NCBI GenBank assembly: GCA_030622805.1
Contig: JAUXFR010000025.1
Coordinates: 1 to 9,439, forward strand
From: Anaerolineae bacterium
Lineage (GTDB): Bacteria > Chloroflexota > Anaerolineae > Anaerolineales > UBA4823
Direction: 5' to 3'
DNA: 9,439 nt
In this document: positions 1 through 7,057 of the stretch, one piece after another
Position numbering within the stretch: position 1 is the first letter of the stretch
Layout of the letters: each line of letters opens with the position of its first letter
The notes under the pieces: model-generated
The model's database searches: none
What the model was told of the DNA's origin: nothing
Seen by the model: only the letters and a program-made list of their open reading frames with translations
Position numbers and translations under genes: made by a program

Positions 1-281
1 CCGGCTGGCACCGTAAACAGCATATCCACCGGGCACCATTCTATTATGTGGAATATGGTCTTGCTCAACTCGGTGCTGTCCAGGTTTGGAAACACGCTCT
101 AAAAGACCAGGCTGAAACTGTTGAAAATTATCGAAAAGCTCTCAGCTTAGGTGGTACAGCCACCCTTCCGGAACTCTACAGGACTGCTGGTGCGAAATTC
201 GCTTTTGCCAAAAAAACGCTTGGAAAAGCCGTTAAGCTTATTGAAAGGAAGATCCAAGAATTAGAAAGCGGAGAGAAATAA
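1..281 (+). CDS. M3-family oligoendopeptidase, C-terminal end (5' truncated)
   Basis: The frame is open from base 3 and encodes the last 92 residues, up to the TAA at 279-281. The segment reads GWHRKQHIHRAPFYYVEYG and then LAQLGAVQVW. This is the conserved C-terminal region of M3 (thimet/PepF-type) zinc oligopeptidases, where His and Tyr residues close over the substrate. These are cytosolic metallopeptidases that cut short peptides. The HExxH zinc motif would lie upstream, outside the window. The family is usually about 550-600 residues long, so roughly five sixths of the gene is missing because of the window edge, not because of damage. The tail is a charged helix rich in Lys and Glu. A GTG at 48 is an internal Val codon, not a start. 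No clear terminator follows. The family call is from recalled motifs; the subfamily and substrate are not determined. Confidence 0.85.
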   Translation, partial: GWHRKQHIHRAPFYYVEYGLAQLGAVQVWKHALKDQAETVENYRKALSLGGTATLPELYRTAGAKFAFAKKTLGKAVKLIERKIQELESGEK

Positions 282-319
282 TTTAAGCGATTGACCTGCG
301 ATATCGTAAACCAATTCGG

Positions 320-346
320 TTGCCACCTTCCGGTAGAGGTTATAAT
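320..346 (+). promoter_or_regulatory. Candidate sigma-70-type promoter for the nucleotidyltransferase unit
   Basis: A perfect -10 hexamer, TATAAT, lies at 341-346. TTGCCA at 320-325 matches five of six bases of the -35 consensus. The spacer is 15 bases, shorter than the preferred 17, so the -35 assignment is less certain than the -10. Transcription would begin near 352, giving a leader of about 40 bases before the ATG at 394. The position, in the only gap between the peptidase gene and the next gene, fits a real promoter. Confidence 0.5.
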
Positions 347-349
347 ATG

Positions 350-369
350 TCTCCACAACATGTGGGAGA
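350..369 (+). other. Short hairpin in the leader of the nucleotidyltransferase mRNA
   Basis: CCACA (353-357) and TGTGG (361-365) can pair around a three-base loop. The stem can be extended by TCT (350-352) with AGA (367-369) across one bulged G at 366. It falls at or just after the predicted transcription start. It could protect the 5' end of the mRNA or be an operator half-site, but a chance palindrome of this size is also quite possible. Confidence 0.25.
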
Positions 370-393
370 ACTCTTGATACCTGGGTATTCATA

Positions 394-1407
394 ATGGAAA
401 AAACGAAATTAAAAGTAGTTATCCCAATGGCTGGTCTGGGTACACGGCTGCGTCCACAAACATGGAGCAAACCCAAACAGCTGGTCAGCGTTGCGGGAAA
501 GACCGTTCTGGATCACGTGCTGGATAGTCTCTCCACCTTACGAGAATCGTATGATATCGAACTGATCAATATTGTCGGATATTTGGGAGATCAGATCGAA
601 GAATACGTAAGCACCAACTACCCGGAGTATGTATCATATACAGTGTTCCAGGAGGATCCACTCGGTCAATCTCACGCCATCCAGTTATCCAGTGAGTACC
701 TTACGGGGCAAATGCTGGTTGTTTTTGCAGACACTCTTATCGAGAGCGATCTTTCCTTCTTAAACAAGGAGACTGCTGATGGCATCGCGTTTGTAAAACC
801 CGTCCCAGATCCTCGCCGTTTTGGTGTGGCAGAGATTGACCAGGAAGGATACATTACACAGTTGATCGAAAAACCTGCCGATATGAGTAACAACCTGGCA
901 GTGGTCGGTTTTTATTATTTTAAAGATGCGCAGGAATTGCTCTCCGCCATCGATGAACAAATGGATCGTAAAACCCAACTCAAGGGTGAGTATTACCTGG
1001 TTGATGCGATTAATATCTTATTGGAACGAGGTCTGAAGATGCGCACTGAAAAAGTGGGACTCTGGCTCGATGCGGGCACACCTGAAGCGCTGCTGAAGAC
1101 AAACCGATATCTCCTTGAACATGGACGCGATAACAGCGCGCTTTCTGATGAGCGGGAAAACATCGCTGTCATCCCACCGGTGTTTATCCATCCCAATGCC
1201 AAAGTTTCGCACTCGATTATTGGACCTTACGTTTCGATCGGTTCCGGCTGTAGAGTAGAATACAGCATCATTAAGGATTCAATCCTTGAAGACGAAGCCT
1301 GGACGGAAGGCGTAATCCTGGAGGAATCACTGGTTGGTCGTCGGGCGCACCTCACACGTCGTGCAGGCAAAATTAACGCTGGTGACGATACCATCGTTAC
1401 GCTTTAA
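394..1407 (+). CDS. Sugar-phosphate nucleotidyltransferase (glucose-1-phosphate thymidylyltransferase-like)
   Basis: This 337-residue cytosolic enzyme probably joins a sugar 1-phosphate to an NTP, making an NDP-sugar for cell-surface polysaccharide or glycan synthesis. The N-terminal nucleotidyltransferase fold shows the signature GLGTRLRP at residues 14-21, followed by SKPK at 25-28, which holds the nucleotide and catalytic Lys. FADTL contains D113 in the place of the metal-binding Asp. LWLDAGTPE (D226) is the second conserved acidic site, and VGFYYF and GEYYLVDAI are also typical. From about residue 260 to 330, isoleucine- and glycine-spaced hexapeptide-like repeats form a left-handed beta-helix tail, as in the long RmlA-like and GlmU-like enzymes. 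The ATG at 394 starts just before the first beta strand but has no good Shine-Dalgarno sequence. The stop lies 4 bases before the next gene. The sugar and base specificity cannot be read from the sequence. Confidence 0.88.
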   Translation: MEKTKLKVVIPMAGLGTRLRPQTWSKPKQLVSVAGKTVLDHVLDSLSTLRESYDIELINIVGYLGDQIEEYVSTNYPEYVSYTVFQEDPLGQSHAIQLSSEYLTGQMLVVFADTLIESDLSFLNKETADGIAFVKPVPDPRRFGVAEIDQEGYITQLIEKPADMSNNLAVVGFYYFKDAQELLSAIDEQMDRKTQLKGEYYLVDAINILLERGLKMRTEKVGLWLDAGTPEALLKTNRYLLEHGRDNSALSDERENIAVIPPVFIHPNAKVSHSIIGPYVSIGSGCRVEYSIIKDSILEDEAWTEGVILEESLVGRRAHLTRRAGKINAGDDTIVTL

Positions 1408-1411
1408 CCAA

Positions 1412-1624
1412 ATGAACGACCAAGTATTTTGCCAATCCAGCAGCGAATACGCTGAACGCCCAACAGCCTTTGAATGGGAAGGAAACCGACTTGAAATCGC
1501 GAAAATCCTCAATCGCTGGCGAACGCCGCAGAAAAAAGTTTTTCAAGTCCTCACAACAGATGAGCGACTTTTCGTGCTTGGATACAACGAGACAACCGAA
1601 TCCTGGGAGATAGACCAGGAATAG
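1412..1624 (+). CDS. Small conserved protein, DUF6504-like
   Basis: A 70-residue protein begins with MNDQVFCQSSSEY. The core has the pattern P-x2-F-x-W-x-G-(N/R)-x3-I-x2-I-L-x-R-W-R, then a hydrophobic strand FQVLTTDERLFVLGY and a final W-x-I (SWEI). This resembles the DUF6504 family of small beta-rich proteins, whose function is unknown. There is no signal peptide or membrane segment. An upstream ATG at 1334 in the same frame would overlap the nucleotidyltransferase by 74 bases. The ATG at 1412, 4 bases after that gene's stop, is preferred because the conserved pattern begins well after it. There is no Shine-Dalgarno motif, so translation may be coupled to the upstream gene. The stop is 15 bases before the aminotransferase start, so the three genes are probably cotranscribed. 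The family match is by eye. Confidence 0.7.
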   Translation: MNDQVFCQSSSEYAERPTAFEWEGNRLEIAKILNRWRTPQKKVFQVLTTDERLFVLGYNETTESWEIDQE

Positions 1625-1639
1625 GATAAAGGAGATAAC

Positions 1640-2803
1640 GTGAAACATAGTTACCTGGCTCACCGTGTCGCAGCGTTGAAACCATCTGGCATCCGCAAAT
1701 TCTTTGATATTGTCGCAACGATGAAGGATGTAATATCCCTCGGTATCGGAGAACCGGATTTCATTACACCGGATCCAATCCTTCGGGCAGGTATCGCATC
1801 TCTGCAAGCAGGCGAGACCCATTACACGTCAAATCTGGGTGTAATGGAACTGCGGCAGCAGGTTGCGCTGTACATGATTGACCGGTATGGAGTTTCGTAC
1901 GACCCTGCTACGGAGGTACTCATCACGGTTGGCGTATCAGAAGCGCTGTACCTGGCAATGACAGCGATCCTTAACCCGGGGGAAGAGGTTCTTGTACCGT
2001 CCCCATGCTTTGTCGCTTACCCGGCAGAGGTGATCCTGGCAGGTGGTACCCCAATTGAAATACCCACATATGCGGAACACGGATTCATGCCACAACCCGA
2101 TGATTTAGAAGCCGCCATAACTCCGCGCACCAAAGCTATCCTGATCGGCTATCCCAACAATCCAACCGGCGCTGTTGCCACGCGGGAATCCTTACTCGAA
2201 GTTGCGCGGATCGCGCTTGATCACGACTTGATTGTGATTTCTGACGAGCTTTATGACCAGTTGATTTACGATGTAAAGCACGTCAACTTCCCCGCCTTAC
2301 CGGACATGTGGAAGCGTACGATCCTGTTGGGTGGATTTTCGAAGAACTACGCCATGACCGGTTGGCGGATCGGGTTCGCCTGTGCACCTGCTAGTATCTT
2401 ACAGGGACTTGCGCGAGTGCACCAGTTCACAATCATGTCTGCCCCAACAACTGCGCAAGCCGCCGCCCTGGCTGCGCTGCGAGAAGGGAGTGAATCTGTG
2501 GAGGAGATGCGCCAGGAGTATGATAGACGACGCCGGCTGATTGTTAATGGATTGAATGAACTGGGGCTTTCAACATTTGAACCTCATGGTGCTTTCTATG
2601 CCTTTCCAAGTGTTGCTGCCAGTGGAATGGACGAAGAGACGTTCGCCCAAAAATTGCTCGAAGAACAGCGCGTGGCTGTTGTACCCGGTACTGCATTTGG
2701 ATCTGGTGGCGAGGGGCACGTTCGCTGCTCATACGCGACAGCATACGAGAAAATCGAAGAAGCCCTGCACCGGATGGAGAATTTTATGAGGCGGTATGGA
2801 TAG
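1640..2803 (+). CDS. Class I/II PLP-dependent aminotransferase (fold type I)
   Basis: This 387-residue cytosolic enzyme transfers an amino group between an amino acid and a 2-oxo acid using pyridoxal phosphate. It starts at GTG 1640, behind a strong AAAGGAG at 1628-1634. Its length is normal for the AspC/PatA-like group. Visible motifs are LGIGEPDF near the N terminus, HYTSNLG, and YPNNPTGA with N174 at the cofactor O3' site. SDELYD holds D202 (pairs with the pyridine nitrogen) and Y205. SKNYAMTGWR holds the Schiff-base lysine K235. VRCSY holds R362, which binds the substrate alpha-carboxylate. All key residues are intact. Substrate choice (aspartate, aromatic, branched-chain or other) cannot be decided from these motifs. 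It is the last gene of the probable three-gene unit that starts at 394. Confidence 0.93.
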   Translation: MKHSYLAHRVAALKPSGIRKFFDIVATMKDVISLGIGEPDFITPDPILRAGIASLQAGETHYTSNLGVMELRQQVALYMIDRYGVSYDPATEVLITVGVSEALYLAMTAILNPGEEVLVPSPCFVAYPAEVILAGGTPIEIPTYAEHGFMPQPDDLEAAITPRTKAILIGYPNNPTGAVATRESLLEVARIALDHDLIVISDELYDQLIYDVKHVNFPALPDMWKRTILLGGFSKNYAMTGWRIGFACAPASILQGLARVHQFTIMSAPTTAQAAALAALREGSESVEEMRQEYDRRRRLIVNGLNELGLSTFEPHGAFYAFPSVAASGMDEETFAQKLLEEQRVAVVPGTAFGSGGEGHVRCSYATAYEKIEEALHRMENFMRRYG

Positions 2804-2939
2804 ATAATTCTGTAGAAGGTAACTACTACTGTTTGTTATTTATCATCACAGGAAAATGCAGAAAATTACCCGTTTGAAATTCGATCAGCTTAAACCTAAT
2901 TCTCGCAAATCAATGCCGACCTTAATTCACCTGTAAACC
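2804..2939 (+). other. Intergenic region with possible 26-codon leader ORF
   Basis: This 136-base gap separates the aminotransferase gene from gatB. An ATG at 2856 opens a frame of 26 codons ending at TAA 2934-2936, three bases before the gatB ATG and in the same frame. Its product would start MQKITRLKF and is basic, with six Lys/Arg residues. Only a weak AGGA-like sequence precedes it. I see no strong promoter: TTGAAA at 2874-2879 has only a poor -10 partner, TAATTC at 2897-2902. There is no clear terminator. The ORF may be chance, a coupling leader, or the remains of a longer gatB 5' end. Confidence 0.3.
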
Positions 2940-4421
2940 ATGAAATTTGAACCGGTAATCGGTCTTGAGATCCATGCAGAATTGGCAACGCGCTCGAAGA
3001 TGTTCTGCAGTTGTCCGGTAATCGACATTACTCAATCTGAACCGAACAGTGCGGTATGCCCGATCTGCGCTGGCATGCCGGGTGTGCTGCCGGTTGTGAA
3101 TAAACGTGCGGTTGAATTTGCGCTGAGGGTAGCGCTCTCACTCAATTGTAAAATTAACTCCACCAGCACCTTCGCAAGGAAAAATTACTTCTATCCCGAC
3201 CTGCCAAAAGGTTATCAAATCACCCAATACGAACAACCCCTGGCGATCAATGGGCAACTGACCATATCGCTGCCCAGTGGTCAGCGTACCATTGGAATTC
3301 GACGCGTGCATCTTGAGGAAGATACGGGGAAACTTACACATATTCAGAACCAGAATAATGGACACGCAAGATCATACTCACTTGTCGATTTGAATCGAGC
3401 AGGCATTCCGCTGTTGGAAATCGTTACAGAGCCAGATTTTCGCAGCGCTGAGAGCGTTCGATTTTTCGCTGAATCTCTTCGATCCATTCTAAGATACCTG
3501 GAGGTAAACAGTGGTGACATGGAGAAAGGTGTCATGCGGATCGAACCAAATGTTTCCGTACGTCCAACCGGCAGCGCTGCACTCGCAACACGCACCGAGA
3601 TAAAAAATCTAAACAGCTTCCGTTCGCTGGAACGTTCGATTGATTTCGAAATCCACAGGCAAATCCGCTTAGTCGAGCAGAATGAAGAGATCATTCAACA
3701 AACTATGGGGTGGGACGAGAAGCGTGAGGTGACCATTCCACAACGAAGTAAAGAAGAAGCGCACGACTATCGCTACTTTCCAGAACCAGATTTACCTCCA
3801 CTACAGGTAGAACAAACTTTTATTGATGAGGTAAAATCTCGGCTGCCAGAACTACCAGATGAGAAGTTCGTTCGTTTTCAAAAGCAGTACAACTTGAACG
3901 CTTATGACGCTGGAGTACTGGTTAGCGAGAAAAGTATCGCTGATTATTTTGAAGCGGCTGTACAATCTATCCCGAATACCAATCCAAAACTGGTCGCGAA
4001 TTGGATGATGGGCGAATTGTTTGGTCTGATGAACAAGGAAGGTATTGGGATAGAAGAAATCATTATCTCACCCAATTCGTTGTCAGGCTTGATACAATTA
4101 GTTTCGAAAAACGAGATAAACCAGAACACAGGCAAGAATGTTCTCGCCGAGATGTTTGCGACAGGAAGATCCGCTGAAGTGATTGTAGATGATCGCAATC
4201 TCCGACAAATTTCAGACGATACCATCATAAGGAACATTGTGGATAGTGTATTAGCAGAAAACACTGAGCAGGTAAAAATTTATCTGCAAGGCAAAGAAAG
4301 TATTTCAAAGTGGCTGTATGGGCAGGTCATGCGCCAAGCGAAAGGAAAAGCAAACCCACAAATTGTGCAAAAACAGCTTGACGAACAGTTGTCAGCGCTT
4401 AAGAACACTTATCGATCATAA
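2940..4421 (+). CDS. gatB: Aspartyl/glutamyl-tRNA(Asn/Gln) amidotransferase subunit B
   Basis: GatB is the kinase and tRNA-binding subunit of GatCAB. The complex converts Glu-tRNA(Gln) and/or Asp-tRNA(Asn) to the amide form in bacteria lacking the direct synthetase. The 493-residue length fits the family. The start EPVIGLEIH gives E10 and H12. Four cysteines, C23, C25, C40 and C43 (FCSCP, then CPICAGMPG), form the zinc-binding knuckle. RKNYFYPDLPKGYQITQY, HLEEDTGKL (E126/E127, near the Mg/ATP site) and VDLNRAGIPLLEIVTEPD are hallmark segments. The C-terminal YqeY-like domain ends with GQVMRQAKGKANP. The ATG at 2940 is fixed by this conserved N terminus, although no Shine-Dalgarno sequence precedes it. 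gatA and gatC are not in the window. The glutamate dehydrogenase gene follows 31 bases later and may share the transcript. Confidence 0.97.
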   Translation: MKFEPVIGLEIHAELATRSKMFCSCPVIDITQSEPNSAVCPICAGMPGVLPVVNKRAVEFALRVALSLNCKINSTSTFARKNYFYPDLPKGYQITQYEQPLAINGQLTISLPSGQRTIGIRRVHLEEDTGKLTHIQNQNNGHARSYSLVDLNRAGIPLLEIVTEPDFRSAESVRFFAESLRSILRYLEVNSGDMEKGVMRIEPNVSVRPTGSAALATRTEIKNLNSFRSLERSIDFEIHRQIRLVEQNEEIIQQTMGWDEKREVTIPQRSKEEAHDYRYFPEPDLPPLQVEQTFIDEVKSRLPELPDEKFVRFQKQYNLNAYDAGVLVSEKSIADYFEAAVQSIPNTNPKLVANWMMGELFGLMNKEGIGIEEIIISPNSLSGLIQLVSKNEINQNTGKNVLAEMFATGRSAEVIVDDRNLRQISDDTIIRNIVDSVLAENTEQVKIYLQGKESISKWLYGQVMRQAKGKANPQIVQKQLDEQLSALKNTYRS

Positions 4422-4452
4422 TATCTATCATCAGGAATAAGGAGAGCCTCGC

Positions 4453-5739
4453 ATGTCAGAATTAATCAATGCATTTGATATGGCGCAAAGCCAGTTCGAT
4501 CATGTGGCAGATTTATTAGGATTGGATCCAGAAGTCGGTGAAATGCTGCGCTGGCCAACGCGCGAGTTTAAGTTTATGATCCCGGTCCATATGGATGATG
4601 GCAACATCCGTGTTTTCTTTGGCTACCGCGTTCAGCATAACGACGCGCGCGGACCGGCGAAGGGTGGTATTCGATTCCATCCTTCAGAGACCCTGGACAC
4701 AGTAAGAGCACTGGCAATGTGGATGACCTGGAAAACCGCCATCGCAGATATTCCGCTTGGAGGCGGAAAAGGAGGTGTCCCAGTAGATCCCGCGACGCTG
4801 TCTGTCATGGAGAAAGAGAAGCTTTGCCGGGGTTGGGTAGACCAGATTTGGCGCAATATTGGACCCCGGCAGGATGTGCCCGCACCGGATGTGGGAACAA
4901 CGCCTCAGATGATGGGATGGATGATGGACGAGTACTCCAAATTATCAGGCGAGTACACCCCCGGAGTGATTACGGGCAAGCCGGTGGGGGGCGGCGGTTC
5001 ACTGGGACGCACCGAAGCAACTGGTTTCGGCGTTATCTACACAGTCCGGGAGGCAATGAAGCACCTAAACTTGGATCCAATGGAATCAGTTGCTGCTATT
5101 CAAGGATTTGGTAATGTCTCCCAATTCGCGTCGATTGGTTTCAGCGAACTGTTAGGAGGAAAGGTGGCCTGTGTATCCTATTGGGACAATGCAGACCGGG
5201 TACCGTATACCGTTAGTCACCCAGGTGGAATCGATGTTCGCTACTTGATTTCCATAACCGACCAATATGGCACGATCAACAAAGATAAGGCTCTTAAAGT
5301 CGGATATGCCCTCGAGGATGGGGATGAATGGATCACGAAAGATGTAGACGTGCTGATACCTGGTGCATTAGAAGGACAGATCAACGCCGAAACTGTACAG
5401 CGGATCAGCGATCGTGTACGTATTGTAGCAGAAGGTGCCAACGGACCGACCACACCCGAAGCTGATAGTGTTTTAGCAGCTAATGATGTCTTCCTGATCC
5501 CCGATTTCTTATGCAACGCTGGCGGTGTCACTGTTTCTTATTTTGAAGGAGTCCAAAACGATTACAATTATTATTGGACGCGTGAGGAAGTTCTAGAACG
5601 GCTGGACACCAAACTAACAACGGCATTTGACAATGTGCTGAAACTTTCGAGTGGAGAAGGCGTGTACATGCGAGATGCGGCTTATATGGTCGCAATCGCA
5701 AAAGTCGTCGAGGCTATGGAGCTGCGTGGTTGGTTATAA
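4453..5739 (+). CDS. gdhA: Glutamate dehydrogenase (Glu/Leu/Phe/Val dehydrogenase family)
   Basis: This 428-residue enzyme interconverts glutamate with 2-oxoglutarate plus ammonia using NAD(P). It has AAGGAG at 4439-4444 before the ATG. Substrate-binding K70 lies in GPAKGGIRFHP, followed by K94, catalytic K106 in PLGGGKGGVPVDP and D146 in PAPDVGT. Their spacing matches K89, K113, K125 and D165 of clostridial glutamate dehydrogenase as I recall that numbering. K70 together with S362 in NAGGVTVSYFE favours glutamate over leucine or phenylalanine as substrate. The nucleotide-binding turn is QGFGNVSQF (217-225). The second strand ends VSYWDNADR, so NAD versus NADP use is unclear. The loop reads GKPVGGGGSLGR, more glycine-rich than the common GKPLxLGGSxGR form. 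The enzyme is cytosolic and normally hexameric. It lies 31 bases after gatB. Confidence 0.93.
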   Translation: MSELINAFDMAQSQFDHVADLLGLDPEVGEMLRWPTREFKFMIPVHMDDGNIRVFFGYRVQHNDARGPAKGGIRFHPSETLDTVRALAMWMTWKTAIADIPLGGGKGGVPVDPATLSVMEKEKLCRGWVDQIWRNIGPRQDVPAPDVGTTPQMMGWMMDEYSKLSGEYTPGVITGKPVGGGGSLGRTEATGFGVIYTVREAMKHLNLDPMESVAAIQGFGNVSQFASIGFSELLGGKVACVSYWDNADRVPYTVSHPGGIDVRYLISITDQYGTINKDKALKVGYALEDGDEWITKDVDVLIPGALEGQINAETVQRISDRVRIVAEGANGPTTPEADSVLAANDVFLIPDFLCNAGGVTVSYFEGVQNDYNYYWTREEVLERLDTKLTTAFDNVLKLSSGEGVYMRDAAYMVAIAKVVEAMELRGWL

Positions 5740-5788
5740 TTATCTACATATGCTGACATTTACAACACATCCATCCGGTTAGAAACGA

Positions 5789-5807
5789 GCCAGCTTCTGG
5801 CATTTTT
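5789..5807 (+). terminator. Weak candidate intrinsic terminator after the dehydrogenase gene
   Basis: GCCAG (5789-5793) and CTGGC (5797-5801) form a five-base-pair stem with a CTT loop. This is followed by A and five T (5803-5807). The stem is short for a strong terminator, but it sits in the right place, between the dehydrogenase stop at 5739 and dnaN. Its 3' arm is shared with the competing hairpin at 5798-5813. Confidence 0.4.
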
Positions 5808-5813
5808 ATGCCA
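5798..5813 (+). other. Alternative hairpin overlapping the candidate terminator
   Basis: TGGCAT (5798-5803) and ATGCCA (5808-5813) form a perfect six-base-pair stem with a TTTT loop. It uses bases 5798-5801 of the terminator stem, so the two structures cannot form together. A TATACT at 5821-5826 just downstream resembles a -10 element for dnaN, but no convincing -35 accompanies it. The inverted repeat could therefore also be an operator, or be incidental. Confidence 0.3.
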
Positions 5814-5859
5814 CTCATTGTATACTCTTGGTAATAATTCCGAGGAGAGGACCGCCATT

Positions 5860-6993
5860 ATGAAAGTAACCGTACTACAAGAGAATCTGGCTCATGGCTT
5901 GAACATCGTAGCTCGTGCCGTTGCTGCACGCAGCACCTTACCCGTTTTAGGCAATATTTTAATAGCGACAGACGAAGGACGGCTGCGTCTCTCAGCTACA
6001 AATCTCGAAATGGGTATCACCTGCTGGATTGGTGCGAAAATTGAAGAAGATGGCTCCACGACAGTGCCCGCGCGGACTCTTACAGATCTGGTCAGCACGC
6101 TGACAGATAAACAGGTAGAAATGTCGCTCACCATCCGCACCCAAACACTCAACCTGCGATGCGGCGACTCAAACACAGACATTAAATGCATCGATTCCCA
6201 AGAATTCCCGCCAATGCCAGTGGGGGAGCTGGCAGATGGACTGCAGCTCAATGTAGCCGATCTGAAGAAAATGATCAACCAGGTAGTCTTCGCTGCTGCT
6301 ACAGACGAAGCTCGTCCAATCCTTACCGGTGTGCAGATAAAGATTAAGGACAATCATATTACCCTCGCATCTGCAGATGGTTTCCGCCTCTCCGTTCGTG
6401 ATGCTGAGATATCATCTCCGGTATCCCAACCCATTCAGGCAATTATTCCCGCCCGTGCCCTTGGCGAATTAGCACGCATTGCTGCCGAAGGTGACGAAAT
6501 CGTAAATATGTCCATTCCATCCGGGCGTGGGCAAGTGATCTTCCGTATGAAGGATGTAGAACTGGTCTCACAACTGATCGAAGGTACATTCCCTGACTTT
6601 GAACAGATCATCCCACGACGATTTGATACACGGGCAGTGCTTTCCACATCTGCTTTCTTGAAAGCTTGTAAACAGGCAGAGATATTCGCACGTGAAGGTT
6701 CGCACATAGCAAAAATCAACATCAACCCCGGAGACGAATTGCAGCCAGGTACCATGGAAATCTCCGGGCAATCCGAGGAAACTGGTTACAGCGAAAATGT
6801 TGTAGATGCCAGCATAGAAGGCCCACACCTTTTAATCGCATTCAATGTACGATTTTTAAGAGAAGTCCTGGATGTGATCGATACACCAAACGTCGCTCTG
6901 GAAACGACTTCCGATACAAGCCCCGGCTTAATCCGCCCGGTCGGCAACAGCCAATTCCTGCATGTGATCATGCCCATGCACCTGGGTGGCTAA
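5860..6993 (+). CDS. dnaN: DNA polymerase III beta subunit (sliding clamp)
   Basis: This 377-residue protein forms the ring-shaped dimer that slides on DNA and tethers the replicative polymerase and repair enzymes. The length is normal (about 365-380). The N terminus MKVTVLQENLAHGLNIVARA is the typical first helix and strand. RSTLPVLGNILI and the later LSATNLEMGI belong to clamp domain 1. DEARPILTGVQI and ADGFRLSVRDAE belong to domain 2. The C terminus ends VGNSQFLHVIMPMHLGG, the conserved final strand. The chosen ATG at 5860 is preceded by GAGGAGAGG at 5842-5850. A TTG at 5818 in the same frame would add 14 residues not seen in the family and is rejected. dnaN often lies beside dnaA, but here it lies between gdhA and a PEP-synthase-like gene, so the origin is probably not in this window. 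Confidence 0.97.
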   Translation: MKVTVLQENLAHGLNIVARAVAARSTLPVLGNILIATDEGRLRLSATNLEMGITCWIGAKIEEDGSTTVPARTLTDLVSTLTDKQVEMSLTIRTQTLNLRCGDSNTDIKCIDSQEFPPMPVGELADGLQLNVADLKKMINQVVFAAATDEARPILTGVQIKIKDNHITLASADGFRLSVRDAEISSPVSQPIQAIIPARALGELARIAAEGDEIVNMSIPSGRGQVIFRMKDVELVSQLIEGTFPDFEQIIPRRFDTRAVLSTSAFLKACKQAEIFAREGSHIAKININPGDELQPGTMEISGQSEETGYSENVVDASIEGPHLLIAFNVRFLREVLDVIDTPNVALETTSDTSPGLIRPVGNSQFLHVIMPMHLGG

Positions 6994-7034
6994 TCCACCG
7001 CAGCACCCAGCCGCCAGAGGGCGAACAAGCCTGA

Positions 7035-7048
7035 CCCCTGAGCGGGGG
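7035..7048 (+). promoter_or_regulatory. Possible hairpin over the ribosome-binding site of the PPDK_N gene
   Basis: CCCC (7035-7038) can pair with GGGG (7044-7047) around a five-base loop. The G-run (7044-7048) is also the only Shine-Dalgarno-like sequence before the ATG at 7058. Folding would hide the ribosome-binding site. The stem is only four base pairs, so regulation is speculative. Confidence 0.25.
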
Positions 7049-7057
7049 ATAAGTTCT

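Noticed and set aside
1334..1411. Upstream ATG for the small DUF6504-like gene
   Set aside because: It would lie deep inside the nucleotidyltransferase gene in another frame; the added residues do not fit the family pattern.
1397..1822. Antisense open frame of 141 codons across the small gene and aminotransferase start
   Set aside because: It opposes two supported genes and shows no recognisable motif beyond a chance hydrophobic patch.
2874..2902. TTGAAA with TAATTC as a gatB promoter
   Set aside because: The -35 is fair, but the -10 matches too poorly to support a promoter call by eye.
5818..5859. Upstream TTG start extending dnaN by 14 residues
   Set aside because: The clamp N terminus begins at MKVTVLQ (5860), which has a strong GAGGAGAGG before it; the extension covers that ribosome-binding site and overlaps a possible -10 element.
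5892..6353. Antisense open frame of 153 codons within dnaN
   Set aside because: It lies wholly inside a certain gene, its translation is Ser/Arg/Val-rich with no recognisable domain, and it is best explained as a frame shadow.
6986..7057. GTG start extending the PPDK_N protein by 24 residues
   Set aside because: It overlaps the dnaN stop, lacks a ribosome-binding site, and adds a Pro/Arg-rich stretch that looks like translated intergenic sequence.
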